Of a DNA stretch of 64,000 nucleotides, positions 16,071-24,815 are shown piece after piece. The number at the start of each line of letters is the position of its first letter. Position 1 is the stretch's first letter. The notes under the pieces are model-generated. The model had not been told where the DNA came from. It worked only from the letters and a program-made list of their open reading frames with translations, and searched no databases. The stretch spans positions 1 through 64,000 of the forward strand of contig JAVBRD010000031.1 in the NCBI GenBank assembly GCA_031548365.1. Direction: 5' to 3'. The position numbers and the translations under genes were made by a program. The DNA comes from JAVBRD01 sp031548365. GTDB taxonomy: Bacteria > Bacillota > Clostridia > Christensenellales > UBA1750.

Positions 16071-17585
16071 TCAGTTTCCGAGGAACGCGTCGTATTGCCT
16101 CTGGCAGTCCTCGATCAGCGCGGCGTAACCCGCGCTGTTTAATTTATCCATGTAAAGCGCCGCGATGCTTTCGCTCATCTTGTTGAAGCGCTTGTTGAGG
16201 ATGCCCTGCACATTGTTGGCGCCCGCGTCTTGCCGCACTTTCTGGTAAAGCTCTGTCGGCGGGAAGTAGTTGAACTGAACGGCGGGCATGTCGATGGACG
16301 GGCTGGCCTGCGGCGCGAACGCATCAATGAGCGGGTATGGCCATTGGGCGGATGTGAGCGGGGGGAGCATGCGGCCATGCTGAAGGCCAAGGGATGTGCC
16401 TGCAAGCATTTTGACTGAGCCGTCAGCGTTGAGCGTCCAGTCTGTATCCTTTTCCCCGTACGCGAACGCGTTGTGTGTGTCTTTATCGGTGTAAATGGCT
16501 TCAAGGAGCGTAAGCGCGGGGGATACGTCCTTGGAGGAGGCGGAGATGCAAAGGAGACGGCCGATTCGTTTATTCATGATGTAGTAGGGCTTTTCCGGTG
16601 AAAACTTGACGACGGTGACCTTGTCAGCCATGGGGGAGTCGGCTGCCGGCAGACCCGTGTTAAGTGACGCGAAGACATTCCATTCTTTATCGTGTTTGTC
16701 AATTTCCGCCGCGTTCCTCAGCGTCAACAGGCGGCCCGCGGAGTAGAGCTTGGCAAGCGTCTCACAGTCCTTCTCGAAGATGCTCGAGCCGATGTAAGGC
16801 TTGACTTCGGATGTTTGGTCATAAAGAAACATGCTGTCGGCACTGACGTAAAAGGGCCATTCGTCATACGCGCGGTGAAAGCCGGTCGGCGGAATAAAGG
16901 TGATGAACGCCACTACGGAGTTAAGCCCCTTGGCCCGGAGCTGCTCCGTCTGATCGAACAGCTCCTGCGGCGTTTTCGGAGGCTCGGCGCCGATCTCATC
17001 GAGCATATCCTGCCGGATGGCAAGGCCCGTGGAGATGTCCGCCTGTCCCGCCGTCGGTTCGCGCTGGAGCAGGGGAAAACCGTATACACGTCCGTTGTAG
17101 GACGCGTTTTTCCAGTCGGCGGGCGTGCAGGTGGCGTAAAGCCCGCTATATTGTTTGGCCGCGTCCGTGATGTCAGCGAGCGCGCCCATGGCCGCATATT
17201 GTGCGTATGACGTTGAGCCAAAGAGCATAAGCGTGTTTTCGGAAGCGCTCGCGAATGTCGTCATCACCTGCTCATTGCTCTGCGGAGCAAAGAGCGACGC
17301 GTCCAGCTCGACAGGCACACTCCGCTGCGCGAGCAACCTGTTCGTCTCCGTGATCGCGCGGAGAAGCAGCTGCTCATCCCATTCCAAAGATACGCCCATG
17401 AATGTCACTTTGGTCGTGCCCGCCGTGCGCGGGGGCGCGCTTGGGGCTGCGTTCGCGGCCGCCCCCGGAGTCGCGCTGGCCGCACCGAGCACTGGCGGGG
17501 GCGCAAGCGGGGTTGCCGCCGGCGCGGCGGCGCAGCCGACCATGGCCAAAAGGATGAGAACACTTATCCATCGAGCGTGACGCAT
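16071..17585 (-). CDS. Extracellular solute-binding lipoprotein (paralogue B)
   Basis: A 504-residue secreted lipoprotein. The signal peptide ends in the lipobox LLAMVGC, followed by a Pro/Ala/Thr-rich linker to about residue 55 and then a large bilobed binding domain of the ABC-importer type seen with long oligosaccharides. It shares many blocks with the adjacent gene at 17613-19106 (HRAYDEWPF, DSMADK-like ADSPMADK, DWTLNADGSV, QYDAFL at the C terminus), so the two arose by tandem duplication. A GAAAGGGGAT ribosome site is present, with 27 bases between the genes. No permease or ATPase lies nearby, so it must serve a remote transporter or act as a sensor or adhesin. Confidence 0.85.
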   Translation of the reverse strand: MRHARWISVLILLAMVGCAAAPAATPLAPPPVLGAASATPGAAANAAPSAPPRTAGTTKVTFMGVSLEWDEQLLLRAITETNRLLAQRSVPVELDASLFAPQSNEQVMTTFASASENTLMLFGSTSYAQYAAMGALADITDAAKQYSGLYATCTPADWKNASYNGRVYGFPLLQREPTAGQADISTGLAIRQDMLDEIGAEPPKTPQELFDQTEQLRAKGLNSVVAFITFIPPTGFHRAYDEWPFYVSADSMFLYDQTSEVKPYIGSSIFEKDCETLAKLYSAGRLLTLRNAAEIDKHDKEWNVFASLNTGLPAADSPMADKVTVVKFSPEKPYYIMNKRIGRLLCISASSKDVSPALTLLEAIYTDKDTHNAFAYGEKDTDWTLNADGSVKMLAGTSLGLQHGRMLPPLTSAQWPYPLIDAFAPQASPSIDMPAVQFNYFPPTELYQKVRQDAGANNVQGILNKRFNKMSESIAALYMDKLNSAGYAALIEDCQRQYDAFLGN

Positions 17586-17612
17586 TTAGGACGATCCCCT
17601 TTCAACCTGCGC

Positions 17613-19106
17613 TCAGTTGGCGAGAAACGCGTCGTACTGCTTCTGGCATTGCTCAAGCAGCGCGGCGTAGCCGGATTTTTCGAGGTCGTTCATGTAGAGC
17701 TTTTTCATATCGTCGCTGATGTTGTCAAACCGTGAGGAGAGGATGCCCGGTCTGCCCTGCGAGCCGCGCGCGTTCACAACCTTGGTGTACAGCTCCATCT
17801 CAGGGAAAAAGTTAAACTGCGTGCCGGGCATGTCGATGATGACGCCCGCGGACGTGTTGGGATCGATGAGCGGATAAGGCCACGGAGGAGCCGGGTGGAG
17901 CATGGGGCCATGGAAGAGGTAACTGGCCGCCTTCGCGTTGACGGAACCGTCGGCGTTGAGCGTCCAGTCAATGCCCTTTTCACCAAAGTGGAGCGCGTCG
18001 TGCGTTTCCTGATCGGTGTAGATGGCTTCCAGCGCTTCAAGAACCGGGGTGACGTCCTTGGTGTTGGGGGAGATGCACAGGAAGCGGTCCACTCGCTTGC
18101 GCATCTGAAAACTGGGTTTGTCAGGCTCAAAGGTGACGACGGTCAGCTTGTCAGCCATCGGAGAGTCGGCATACGAAAGGCCGATGTTGAGTGAGGCGAA
18201 CGCGTTCCACTTTTGCTCGAAGTCGTCAAACTCCTTTGTCGTCCTGAGCATCATCAACCGGTTCTGAGCATTGATTTGCCTGAGTATGGCCGAGTCTTTG
18301 TCGAAAACGGCCGAACCGAGATAGGGTTTGACCTCGGTAGAATGGTCGTAGACGAACATGCTGTCCTGACTTACGAAGAAGGGCCACTCGTCGTAGGCGC
18401 GGTGAAGTGCATACGCGGGGGCGTTCGGACTGTAGGCTACGATGGGGTTGTGGCCCGCCGCCTTGACCTTGTCCAGCATATCAACCAGTTCCTGCGGTGT
18501 CTTGGGCGGGGGCGCGCCGAGTTGGTCGAGGACGTCTTGCCGGACGACCAAACTCGTGCCGATCTGTATTTGTCTGGGCGTCAGCTCGCGGTTCAGCAGG
18601 GGGAGGCCATAAATGCGCCCGTTGTACGCCGCGCTCTTCCAGTCGTTGGGCTGGTAGGTCGCGTAAAGCTTGTCGAACTGTTTGACGTGTTCCGTGATGT
18701 CGGCGGCGCCGCCTGTTGCCGCGAGCGTCGCGTACTGATTGGCGCCGAATACCATGATCGTATTTTCTACAGAGTTAGTGAAGGTTTCAAACACCTCGGC
18801 CTGATTTTGCGGCACGAACAGTTTCGAGTCCAGCACGATCGGCAGACTCCTCTGACGCAAAAATTTGTTGGTTTCAGCCATGCTTCTGGTGAGCCTGGCT
18901 TCGTCGTTCTCAATGTTTATGCCGAGTACCGTGATTTTGACCGCGTCCCGGAGCAAGGGTGCGGCTGGCGCGGAGGTTGGAGCAACTGCCGGCGCGCTTG
19001 TCGTGACGATTGCCGGCGGCGGTGCGAGCGGCGTCACCGCGGGCGCGGCGGTGCAGCCAACCAACGCGATAAGCAGTAAAACGCAGATGATTCGGGTTCG
19101 GCGCAT
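17613..19106 (-). CDS. Extracellular solute-binding lipoprotein (paralogue A)
   Basis: A 497-residue lipoprotein with the lipobox LLIALVGC, a low-complexity Ala/Pro linker to about 50 and a solute-binding fold. It is collinear throughout with the paralogue at 16071-17585, including YDEWPFFVSQDSMFVYD, FASLNIGLSYADSPMADK and DWTLNADGSV. As the upstream gene it probably heads a two-gene operon, with an AAAGGGGTT ribosome site. Ligand is unknown; length and style fit carbohydrate-binding SBPs of Clostridia. The absence of transporter genes beside a duplicated binding protein is unusual. Confidence 0.85.
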   Translation of the reverse strand: MRRTRIICVLLLIALVGCTAAPAVTPLAPPPAIVTTSAPAVAPTSAPAAPLLRDAVKITVLGINIENDEARLTRSMAETNKFLRQRSLPIVLDSKLFVPQNQAEVFETFTNSVENTIMVFGANQYATLAATGGAADITEHVKQFDKLYATYQPNDWKSAAYNGRIYGLPLLNRELTPRQIQIGTSLVVRQDVLDQLGAPPPKTPQELVDMLDKVKAAGHNPIVAYSPNAPAYALHRAYDEWPFFVSQDSMFVYDHSTEVKPYLGSAVFDKDSAILRQINAQNRLMMLRTTKEFDDFEQKWNAFASLNIGLSYADSPMADKLTVVTFEPDKPSFQMRKRVDRFLCISPNTKDVTPVLEALEAIYTDQETHDALHFGEKGIDWTLNADGSVNAKAASYLFHGPMLHPAPPWPYPLIDPNTSAGVIIDMPGTQFNFFPEMELYTKVVNARGSQGRPGILSSRFDNISDDMKKLYMNDLEKSGYAALLEQCQKQYDAFLAN

Positions 19107-19237
19107 GCGAACAACCCCTTTTGCTTCATACTCGATACATGGAATATTCTGTGTTCGCTCCCGTTTTCCTGCGTGACAACCAATGGTTGTTGAAAAATGA
19201 AAAACGCCCGCGGCGCGGACGTTTTATAACAAGCCAT

Positions 19238-20386
19238 TTATCCCACGATGTGCGTGACACCGTTGTAGTACCTACGTGCTGCGCTCGCCTGCTCGCCGTC
19301 ACAGCGGAAAAGCAGGGGAACACGCGACATCTGCTGGGCCTCGGTGATGAACGCGGCGATATCGGAAGGGGAGAGCGGCCGCACATCCACGATGAGGGCG
19401 TCCCCGTCGGCGTCCATGAGCGCGTCGATGTCGGCGGCGACCTCCTGCGCGGACTTGAGCGCGTCGAGGAGGGATACTCGCAAGCGCGCGGAGGTGACAA
19501 AGCGCACGCCATCGGACAGGGGTTTGGGCGCGGGATGTCCGGAGGCGAGGGCAGCAAACGCCGCGATGTGCTCGGGCGTAGTGCCGCAGCATCCCCCGAT
19601 TGCGGAAGCGCCCGCCGCGATGATCTCGGCCATCTTGGGCGTCATGATTTCGGGCGTGTAGGGGAAGGCGGTTCGGCCATCCATCACTTGCGGCAAGCCC
19701 GCGTTGGGCTGTACCACGATGGGCAGAGCGCACACGGCTCGCATGGGCGCGATCAGGGGCAGGATCTGCTCTGGCCCGCCGGAGCAGTTGATGCCCACGG
19801 CAAGCGCGCCCGCGTCCTGCGCGCAGAGTGCGGCCACGTCGGAGGGCGTGCCCATGAGCATGCGCGGGCCGTCGAATGTCAGTGACATGACGCAGGCAAG
19901 CCCCGCCTTATTTGCGGCGAGCGCGGCAGCGCGCGCTTCGGCAATGTCGCTCATGGTTTCGATGATGGCGAAGTCCGCGCCCGCGTCGCGAGCGGCAACC
20001 GCCTGCGCCAGGTACGCGGCGTGTGTGTCGTCAAAAGACAGTCCTCCCAACGGCTCGAGCAGTTCGCCCGTAGGACCGAGGGAGACGGCAACAAGCGCGC
20101 GCCCCTGCGCGGCTTCTTTCGCGCGTAGTACGGCCTCGCGCGTGAGCGTGGCGGCTTCCGCGCCCAGCCCGTGCCGCCCGAGCTTGATCGATGTGCCGCC
20201 GAAGCTGTTGCACGTCAGCGCTTGCGCGCCCGCCGCGACGTACTCCTCGTGAATCTCGCGGATGAGATCGGGTTTTTCCCTGCAGAGCAGCTCGGGCGCG
20301 CCTGTTAAACCGCCTTTGCGGTGAAGGAGGGTGCCCATCGCGCCGTCAAAGACGCGCACGCCGGAATTAAACCAGTTTGTATTCAT
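19238..20386 (-). CDS. Homocysteine S-methyltransferase domain protein (MetH N-terminal type) with partial pterin-like tail
   Basis: A 382-residue protein. Residues 1-290 form the zinc-dependent homocysteine methyltransferase barrel of MetH/BhmT (RVFDGAMGTLLHRKGG, LTCNSFGG, zinc cysteines in GINCSGGPEQ and IGGCCGTTPEHI). It lacks cobalamin and activation domains. The last 90 residues (DALIVDVRPLSPSDI, ending RRYYNGVTHIVG) look like the first half of a pterin-binding barrel that stops abruptly. It would need methyl donation from a separate corrinoid protein. The ATG overlaps the polC stop (ATGA) with GGAGGCAAGAAG upstream, so it is translationally coupled to the replicase. Confidence 0.85.
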   Translation of the reverse strand: MNTNWFNSGVRVFDGAMGTLLHRKGGLTGAPELLCREKPDLIREIHEEYVAAGAQALTCNSFGGTSIKLGRHGLGAEAATLTREAVLRAKEAAQGRALVAVSLGPTGELLEPLGGLSFDDTHAAYLAQAVAARDAGADFAIIETMSDIAEARAAALAANKAGLACVMSLTFDGPRMLMGTPSDVAALCAQDAGALAVGINCSGGPEQILPLIAPMRAVCALPIVVQPNAGLPQVMDGRTAFPYTPEIMTPKMAEIIAAGASAIGGCCGTTPEHIAAFAALASGHPAPKPLSDGVRFVTSARLRVSLLDALKSAQEVAADIDALMDADGDALIVDVRPLSPSDIAAFITEAQQMSRVPLLFRCDGEQASAARRYYNGVTHIVG

Positions 20387-23300
20387 CTTCTTGCCTCCGG
20401 TTCTTGATCGTCCATGAGGTCGAACATCGTGATTTGGTTGCTCTCGGGCAAGCCCGCAAGGCACCCGAAGCGTGCGAGCGTCTCCGCGACGGCCGTGGAC
20501 ACCTTGGCGCGTTTGCGTAGCTCCTCGCGCGAAATGAACTCGCGTGCGAGCGCTTGCTCGTAGATGGACCGCGCGGCTGTCTCGCCAACCCCCGGCAGGC
20601 ATCCGAGCGGGGGGAGGAGCGCGTCTCCCACGATGAGGAAATCGGTGTGGTGGCTTTTGTAGAGGTCGACGGGGAGAAAGCTGAAGCCGCGGGCCAGCAT
20701 CTCGTAGACAAGCTCAAGCACATCGCGCGCGTCCTTTTCCTTTTGCGTGGTTTCGGGCGCGTGCGGGTCGATGGCGCGGATGGCGGCCGCGACCGCGTCG
20801 CTGTCTTTGAGGCAGCGCTCGGCGTCAAAACCGTCCGCGCGTATGGAGAAGTACGCCGCGTAGTACGCAAGGGGTTGGTAGACCTTGTACCACGCGATGC
20901 GCAGCGCGCTCATGACATACGCTGTGGCGTGTGCGCGCGGATAGAGGTAGCGGACGATGCGCAGCGAGTCAATGAACCACGGCGGCACGTTTTTACATGC
21001 CGCGAGCGCCGCTTCATGCTCAGGTTTCAGAGGCTTGCCAAATTTGTTCTTGCGCACGTACTCCATGATGTCGAACGCCGTTTTTTTCTCGATGCCCCAG
21101 AAGATCAGCGCTTTTAGAATGTCCTCGCGCGCGCAAATGCACTCGCGCAGCGTGGCGGTGTTGCTTTGGATCAAGTCCTGCGCGTTGCCCAGCCACACGT
21201 TCTCGCCGTGGGAAAGACCGGAGATACGGATGAGTTCGCCCACAGAGGATGGCTTTGTTTCCTCGAGCATCCCGCGCACAAAGCGTGTGCCGAACTCGGG
21301 GATTCCCAGCGTGCCGCTTTTGCAGTTGATGCCTTCGAGGGAGGTGCCCAGTGAGGAGGTGTCAATGAAAAGTCGCAGCACGCCCGGGTCGCTGATGGGG
21401 CGGTCTCCCGCCTTGATGCCAGTCAAGTGTTCCAAGCGATGGAGCATGGTGGGGTCGTCATGGCCCAGAATGTCGAGTTTGACGAGAAGGTCGTGCAGCG
21501 AGTTAAAGTCGATGTGCGTGGTCACGACCCCGCCTTCGGCGTCGTCCGCCGGGTGCTGAACCGCGCAGAACTCGTAGATGTCGCGGTCGGCGGGCACGAT
21601 GACCATTCCGCCAGGGTGCTGGCCCGTTGATCGCTTAACGCCCGTGCAGCCCAGTATCAGGCGGTCGCGCTCGGCATTGGTCACGCGCTTCCCGATTTCC
21701 TCAAGCCACTTGTTGACGTAGCCGAACGCCGTTTTCTCCGCGAGCGTTCCGATTGTGCCTGCTCGGTAAACCTTGCCTTTTCCGAACATCTCCTCGGTAA
21801 ACGCGTGCGCTTTGGCCTGATATTCGCCAGAAAAATTAAGGTCGATGTCGGGTACCTTGTCGCCGTAGAAACCGAGGAACACCTCAAACGCCGTTTCAAA
21901 ACCTTCGCGCCCGAGCGGGGTCCCGCACTTCGGGCAGTTCTTTTCGGGCAAGTCCACGCCGCAGGTGTAGACGTTGGGATCGTCGGAAAAGTCGCTGTAC
22001 GTGCAGGATGGGCACAGGTAGTGGGCGCGCAAGGGATTGACCTCGGTGATGCCCAGCATGGTAGCCACCATGGAACCGCCGATGGAGCCGCGCGAGCCCA
22101 CGAGATAGCCGTCCTCAAGTGATTTTTTTACCAGAAGCTCGCCTGAGCGGTAGAGCGTGGCGAACCCGTTGCCGATGATAGAGGACAGCTCCTGCTCGAG
22201 CCGGGCGCGCACGATCTCAGGCAGAGGATCGCCGTATAGCTCCTTGGCGCGCTCCCACGCGCCCCGCTCCACGAACTCGGCGGCGTTGGGCAGCGTTGGC
22301 TGAAACGTAGGCTTGCCTTCGGGGTGTTTGGGGAAGAGTGTGATCTTTTCAAACCGCTCAAGGAGGTTCAGCGGGTTATCGATGACGACTGCGCGCGCGG
22401 CTTCCTCGCCCAGGTACGCGAACTCGTCGAGCATCTCGCGTGTGGTGCGCATATGGAGCGGGGGCTGGCTGGCCGCGTCGGGAAAGCCCATGCCCTTCAT
22501 CAGGATTTCGCGGAACACCGCGTCGCGCGGGTTGAGGAAGTGGACGTCGCAGGTCGCGCAAACCGGCCGTCCCACGAGCGCGCCCAGCTCTACGATGCGG
22601 CGGTTGATTTCGCGAAGCGCGTCGTCGTTCTTGACCATGCCTTCGCGCACCATGAACGCGTTGTTGCCGATGGGCTGAATTTCAAGATAGTCGTAAAACC
22701 GCGCCATTTCGATCAGTGTTTTTTCGTCTTCTCCCCGATATATCGCCTGAAAAAGCTCGCCCGCCTCGCAGGCGCTCCCGATAACCAGCCCTTCTCGAAG
22801 CGCCGCGATGCGGGAGCGCGGCATGCGCGGGTGGCGGTGGAAGTAGTTCAAATGGCTCTCGCTCACGAGGCGGTTGAGGTTGGTCAGCCCTTTTTGCGTC
22901 GCGGCGTAAATGATGATATGGTGCGTCTTGGCCTTCTTTTGCCCGGCGGATGAAAGCGTGTTCAGGTCGGAGAGCGTTTTCGCACCTTGGTCGGCGGCCA
23001 GCTTGGCCAGGCGAATCCACGCCTTGCCCGTCGCTGTCGCGTCGTCCAGCGCGCGGTGGTGCTTGAGGAGCTTGACCCCAAGCGCTGTGCAAACGATGTT
23101 GAGCTTGTGGCTGGCAAGCGCGGGAAGGAGTGCACGGGAAAGCGCGAGCGAGTCGATCACGGTTTGCGGGAGCGTCTGACTCGCCTGCTTGGCTACTCTG
23201 CGCAAGAACCCCAGATCAAACGACGCGTTGTGCGCGAGCAGCGCGTCTCCTTCCGCGAACGCCAGGAAACGCGCAAGCGCATCGAGCTCGAGAGGTGCGT

Positions 23301-24672
23301 CCCTGACCATCTCGTCCGTGATGCCCGTCAGCTCCGTGATGCGCGCAGGGATGGGCCGCTCGGGGTTTACAAAAGTCTGGAAGGTTCCCGTGATCTCCCC
23401 GTTTTCCACGCGCACCGCCGCAATCTCCGTGATTTTGTCCGCGTGTGGGGAAAGCCCTGTCGTCTCGATGTCCAGCACAACCACGCGCGCGCTGGTGGAG
23501 CGCGCGTCCGCGTGCAGGGCGATACCCGCCTCCTCATCAAATAGGTACCCCTCCACGCCCATGAGCACCTTGAAATCGCTCTTCCCCGCAGCAGCGAGCG
23601 CCTCGGGGAACGCCTGCAGAACGCCGTGATCGGTGATGCCGATGGCTTTATGCCCAAGTGACATCGCCCGCTTGACGAGATCCTCCGCGGAAACGACCGC
23701 GTCCATGTTGCTCATTTTCGTGTGCGCGTGCAGCTCTATGCGTTTGACAGGCTCGTCGTCCGTGTGGATCTCGGGGGCGGCGATGTTGATGTCGTTCAGC
23801 ATCACGCTAAAATCACGGGTGAACGTATCCGTCATGCACACGCCGCGCACTTTGAGGTAGGCGCCTTCTTTGACCGGCTCGATCTCCCTTTCCTTCTCCG
23901 CGGGTAAAAACAACTTGCACGTCACGGTGGACGTATAATCCGTTAAGTCGAACAGCAGGATTTTTTTGTCACCCTTGCGCGTCTCTTTGAGATCAGTCTT
24001 GATCACGCGTCCTTCGAGGATGACGCGCTCGCCCTCGCCGATCAGCTCGGCGACGGGTACCGTGTCACCAGCGATGCGTTTGCCGTACACGACCGCGTCG
24101 GCCGCGCACGCCTTCGCTTTTTCTTTGACCTGAGGCGCGTTCACGATCGCTACCTCGTCCCGTTTGGCCTGTCGCTCAGCCATGGCGGCCAGCTGGTGCT
24201 CGGCATCGGCGGGGGAGGCAGTGCTCACGGAAAAATCAACGCCGAAGAGCGCTTTGAGCGTCGCCCGCACCAGCGCGACGGCGTCGTGGTCGATCATGTA
24301 CCTCTCGGCGTTCGCGCTCGCGAACGTCATGACCAGCTCATCGCCCTGCACTTGCCATACGCAGTCTTTGACCAAGGGTGCGATGCCCGGCATGTCCGCT
24401 TCAAAACGCCCGAAAACCAGCTTGGCGTAGTCCTGCGGTTTTTGCCTGAAGTCGTTGAGCAAGGCGGGACAACACAGAGCAAGCCGGATGTTCTTGGCCT
24501 GTGGGAACATCGCCGAGAGCGCGGTGCGAACGCTGTTCTCAAGTGATGCGTCAGGAAAAGTGGGGGACGCAAACCGACTCAGCACCGTGTCGCCCGTGAC
24601 AGACACGCGTAGTGGCTTGAAATGCTCGACGCCAGACACGCCGTTTTCTTGAAAGACTTGCCGCCAGTCCAA
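20383..24672 (-). CDS. polC: DNA polymerase III alpha subunit, PolC type
   Basis: A 1429-residue Gram-positive replicase, near the normal 1430-1440. In order: N-terminal tau-binding region (1-180), OB fold (about 215-305, VILEGRVIKTDLKET), PHP domain split around the exonuclease (HAHTKMSNMDAVVS), DnaQ-like proofreading domain (VVLDIETTGLSPHADK, LLAHNASFDLGFL), zinc site (CPSC, CPKCGTPLG), and the polymerase core with VPDIDLNFSGEYQ. Proofreading and polymerase acidic motifs are intact. The start codon is TTG at 24670-24672, supported by GAGGTGAGCCT. A 15-bp perfect hairpin lies in its leader. It is followed by the overlapping homocysteine methyltransferase gene. Confidence 0.98.
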   Translation of the reverse strand: MDWRQVFQENGVSGVEHFKPLRVSVTGDTVLSRFASPTFPDASLENSVRTALSAMFPQAKNIRLALCCPALLNDFRQKPQDYAKLVFGRFEADMPGIAPLVKDCVWQVQGDELVMTFASANAERYMIDHDAVALVRATLKALFGVDFSVSTASPADAEHQLAAMAERQAKRDEVAIVNAPQVKEKAKACAADAVVYGKRIAGDTVPVAELIGEGERVILEGRVIKTDLKETRKGDKKILLFDLTDYTSTVTCKLFLPAEKEREIEPVKEGAYLKVRGVCMTDTFTRDFSVMLNDINIAAPEIHTDDEPVKRIELHAHTKMSNMDAVVSAEDLVKRAMSLGHKAIGITDHGVLQAFPEALAAAGKSDFKVLMGVEGYLFDEEAGIALHADARSTSARVVVLDIETTGLSPHADKITEIAAVRVENGEITGTFQTFVNPERPIPARITELTGITDEMVRDAPLELDALARFLAFAEGDALLAHNASFDLGFLRRVAKQASQTLPQTVIDSLALSRALLPALASHKLNIVCTALGVKLLKHHRALDDATATGKAWIRLAKLAADQGAKTLSDLNTLSSAGQKKAKTHHIIIYAATQKGLTNLNRLVSESHLNYFHRHPRMPRSRIAALREGLVIGSACEAGELFQAIYRGEDEKTLIEMARFYDYLEIQPIGNNAFMVREGMVKNDDALREINRRIVELGALVGRPVCATCDVHFLNPRDAVFREILMKGMGFPDAASQPPLHMRTTREMLDEFAYLGEEAARAVVIDNPLNLLERFEKITLFPKHPEGKPTFQPTLPNAAEFVERGAWERAKELYGDPLPEIVRARLEQELSSIIGNGFATLYRSGELLVKKSLEDGYLVGSRGSIGGSMVATMLGITEVNPLRAHYLCPSCTYSDFSDDPNVYTCGVDLPEKNCPKCGTPLGREGFETAFEVFLGFYGDKVPDIDLNFSGEYQAKAHAFTEEMFGKGKVYRAGTIGTLAEKTAFGYVNKWLEEIGKRVTNAERDRLILGCTGVKRSTGQHPGGMVIVPADRDIYEFCAVQHPADDAEGGVVTTHIDFNSLHDLLVKLDILGHDDPTMLHRLEHLTGIKAGDRPISDPGVLRLFIDTSSLGTSLEGINCKSGTLGIPEFGTRFVRGMLEETKPSSVGELIRISGLSHGENVWLGNAQDLIQSNTATLRECICAREDILKALIFWGIEKKTAFDIMEYVRKNKFGKPLKPEHEAALAACKNVPPWFIDSLRIVRYLYPRAHATAYVMSALRIAWYKVYQPLAYYAAYFSIRADGFDAERCLKDSDAVAAAIRAIDPHAPETTQKEKDARDVLELVYEMLARGFSFLPVDLYKSHHTDFLIVGDALLPPLGCLPGVGETAARSIYEQALAREFISREELRKRAKVSTAVAETLARFGCLAGLPESNQITMFDLMDDQEPEARR

Positions 24673-24700
24673 AGGCTCACCTCAGTTGTGTTCGTTGATG

Positions 24701-24734
24701 TGCGTCATTCGGGGGAGGTCCCCCGAATGACGCA
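24701..24734 (-). repeat. Perfect 15-bp stem-loop in the polC leader
   Basis: TGCGTCATTCGGGGG (24701-24715) pairs perfectly with 24720-24734 around a 4-base loop. It would be the first structure in the polC mRNA if transcription begins near 24741. On the plus strand it is followed by TCCCTTTTTC, like a terminator, but no plus-strand gene leads into it, so it might instead block antisense transcription coming out of polC. Confidence 0.7.
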
Positions 24735-24747
24735 TCCCTTTTTCGCC

Positions 24748-24776
24748 ATTTTAGCACAACATCTAGCGTTCGTCAC
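24748..24776 (-). promoter_or_regulatory. Probable polC promoter
   Basis: On the minus strand a GTGACG -35 (24771-24776), 17 bases, and a TAAAAT -10 (24748-24753). It lies downstream of aspS and about 75 bases before the TTG start of polC. The -35 is only a 4 of 6 match. Confidence 0.5.
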
Positions 24777-24815
24777 GCTTATGCGATCCCGCTGATTGTG
24801 GTTATGCGGAAGGCA

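Noticed and set aside
24701..24734. Terminator of a plus-strand gene
   Set aside because: The T tract suits the plus strand, but polC lies antisense there and no plus-strand gene leads in.
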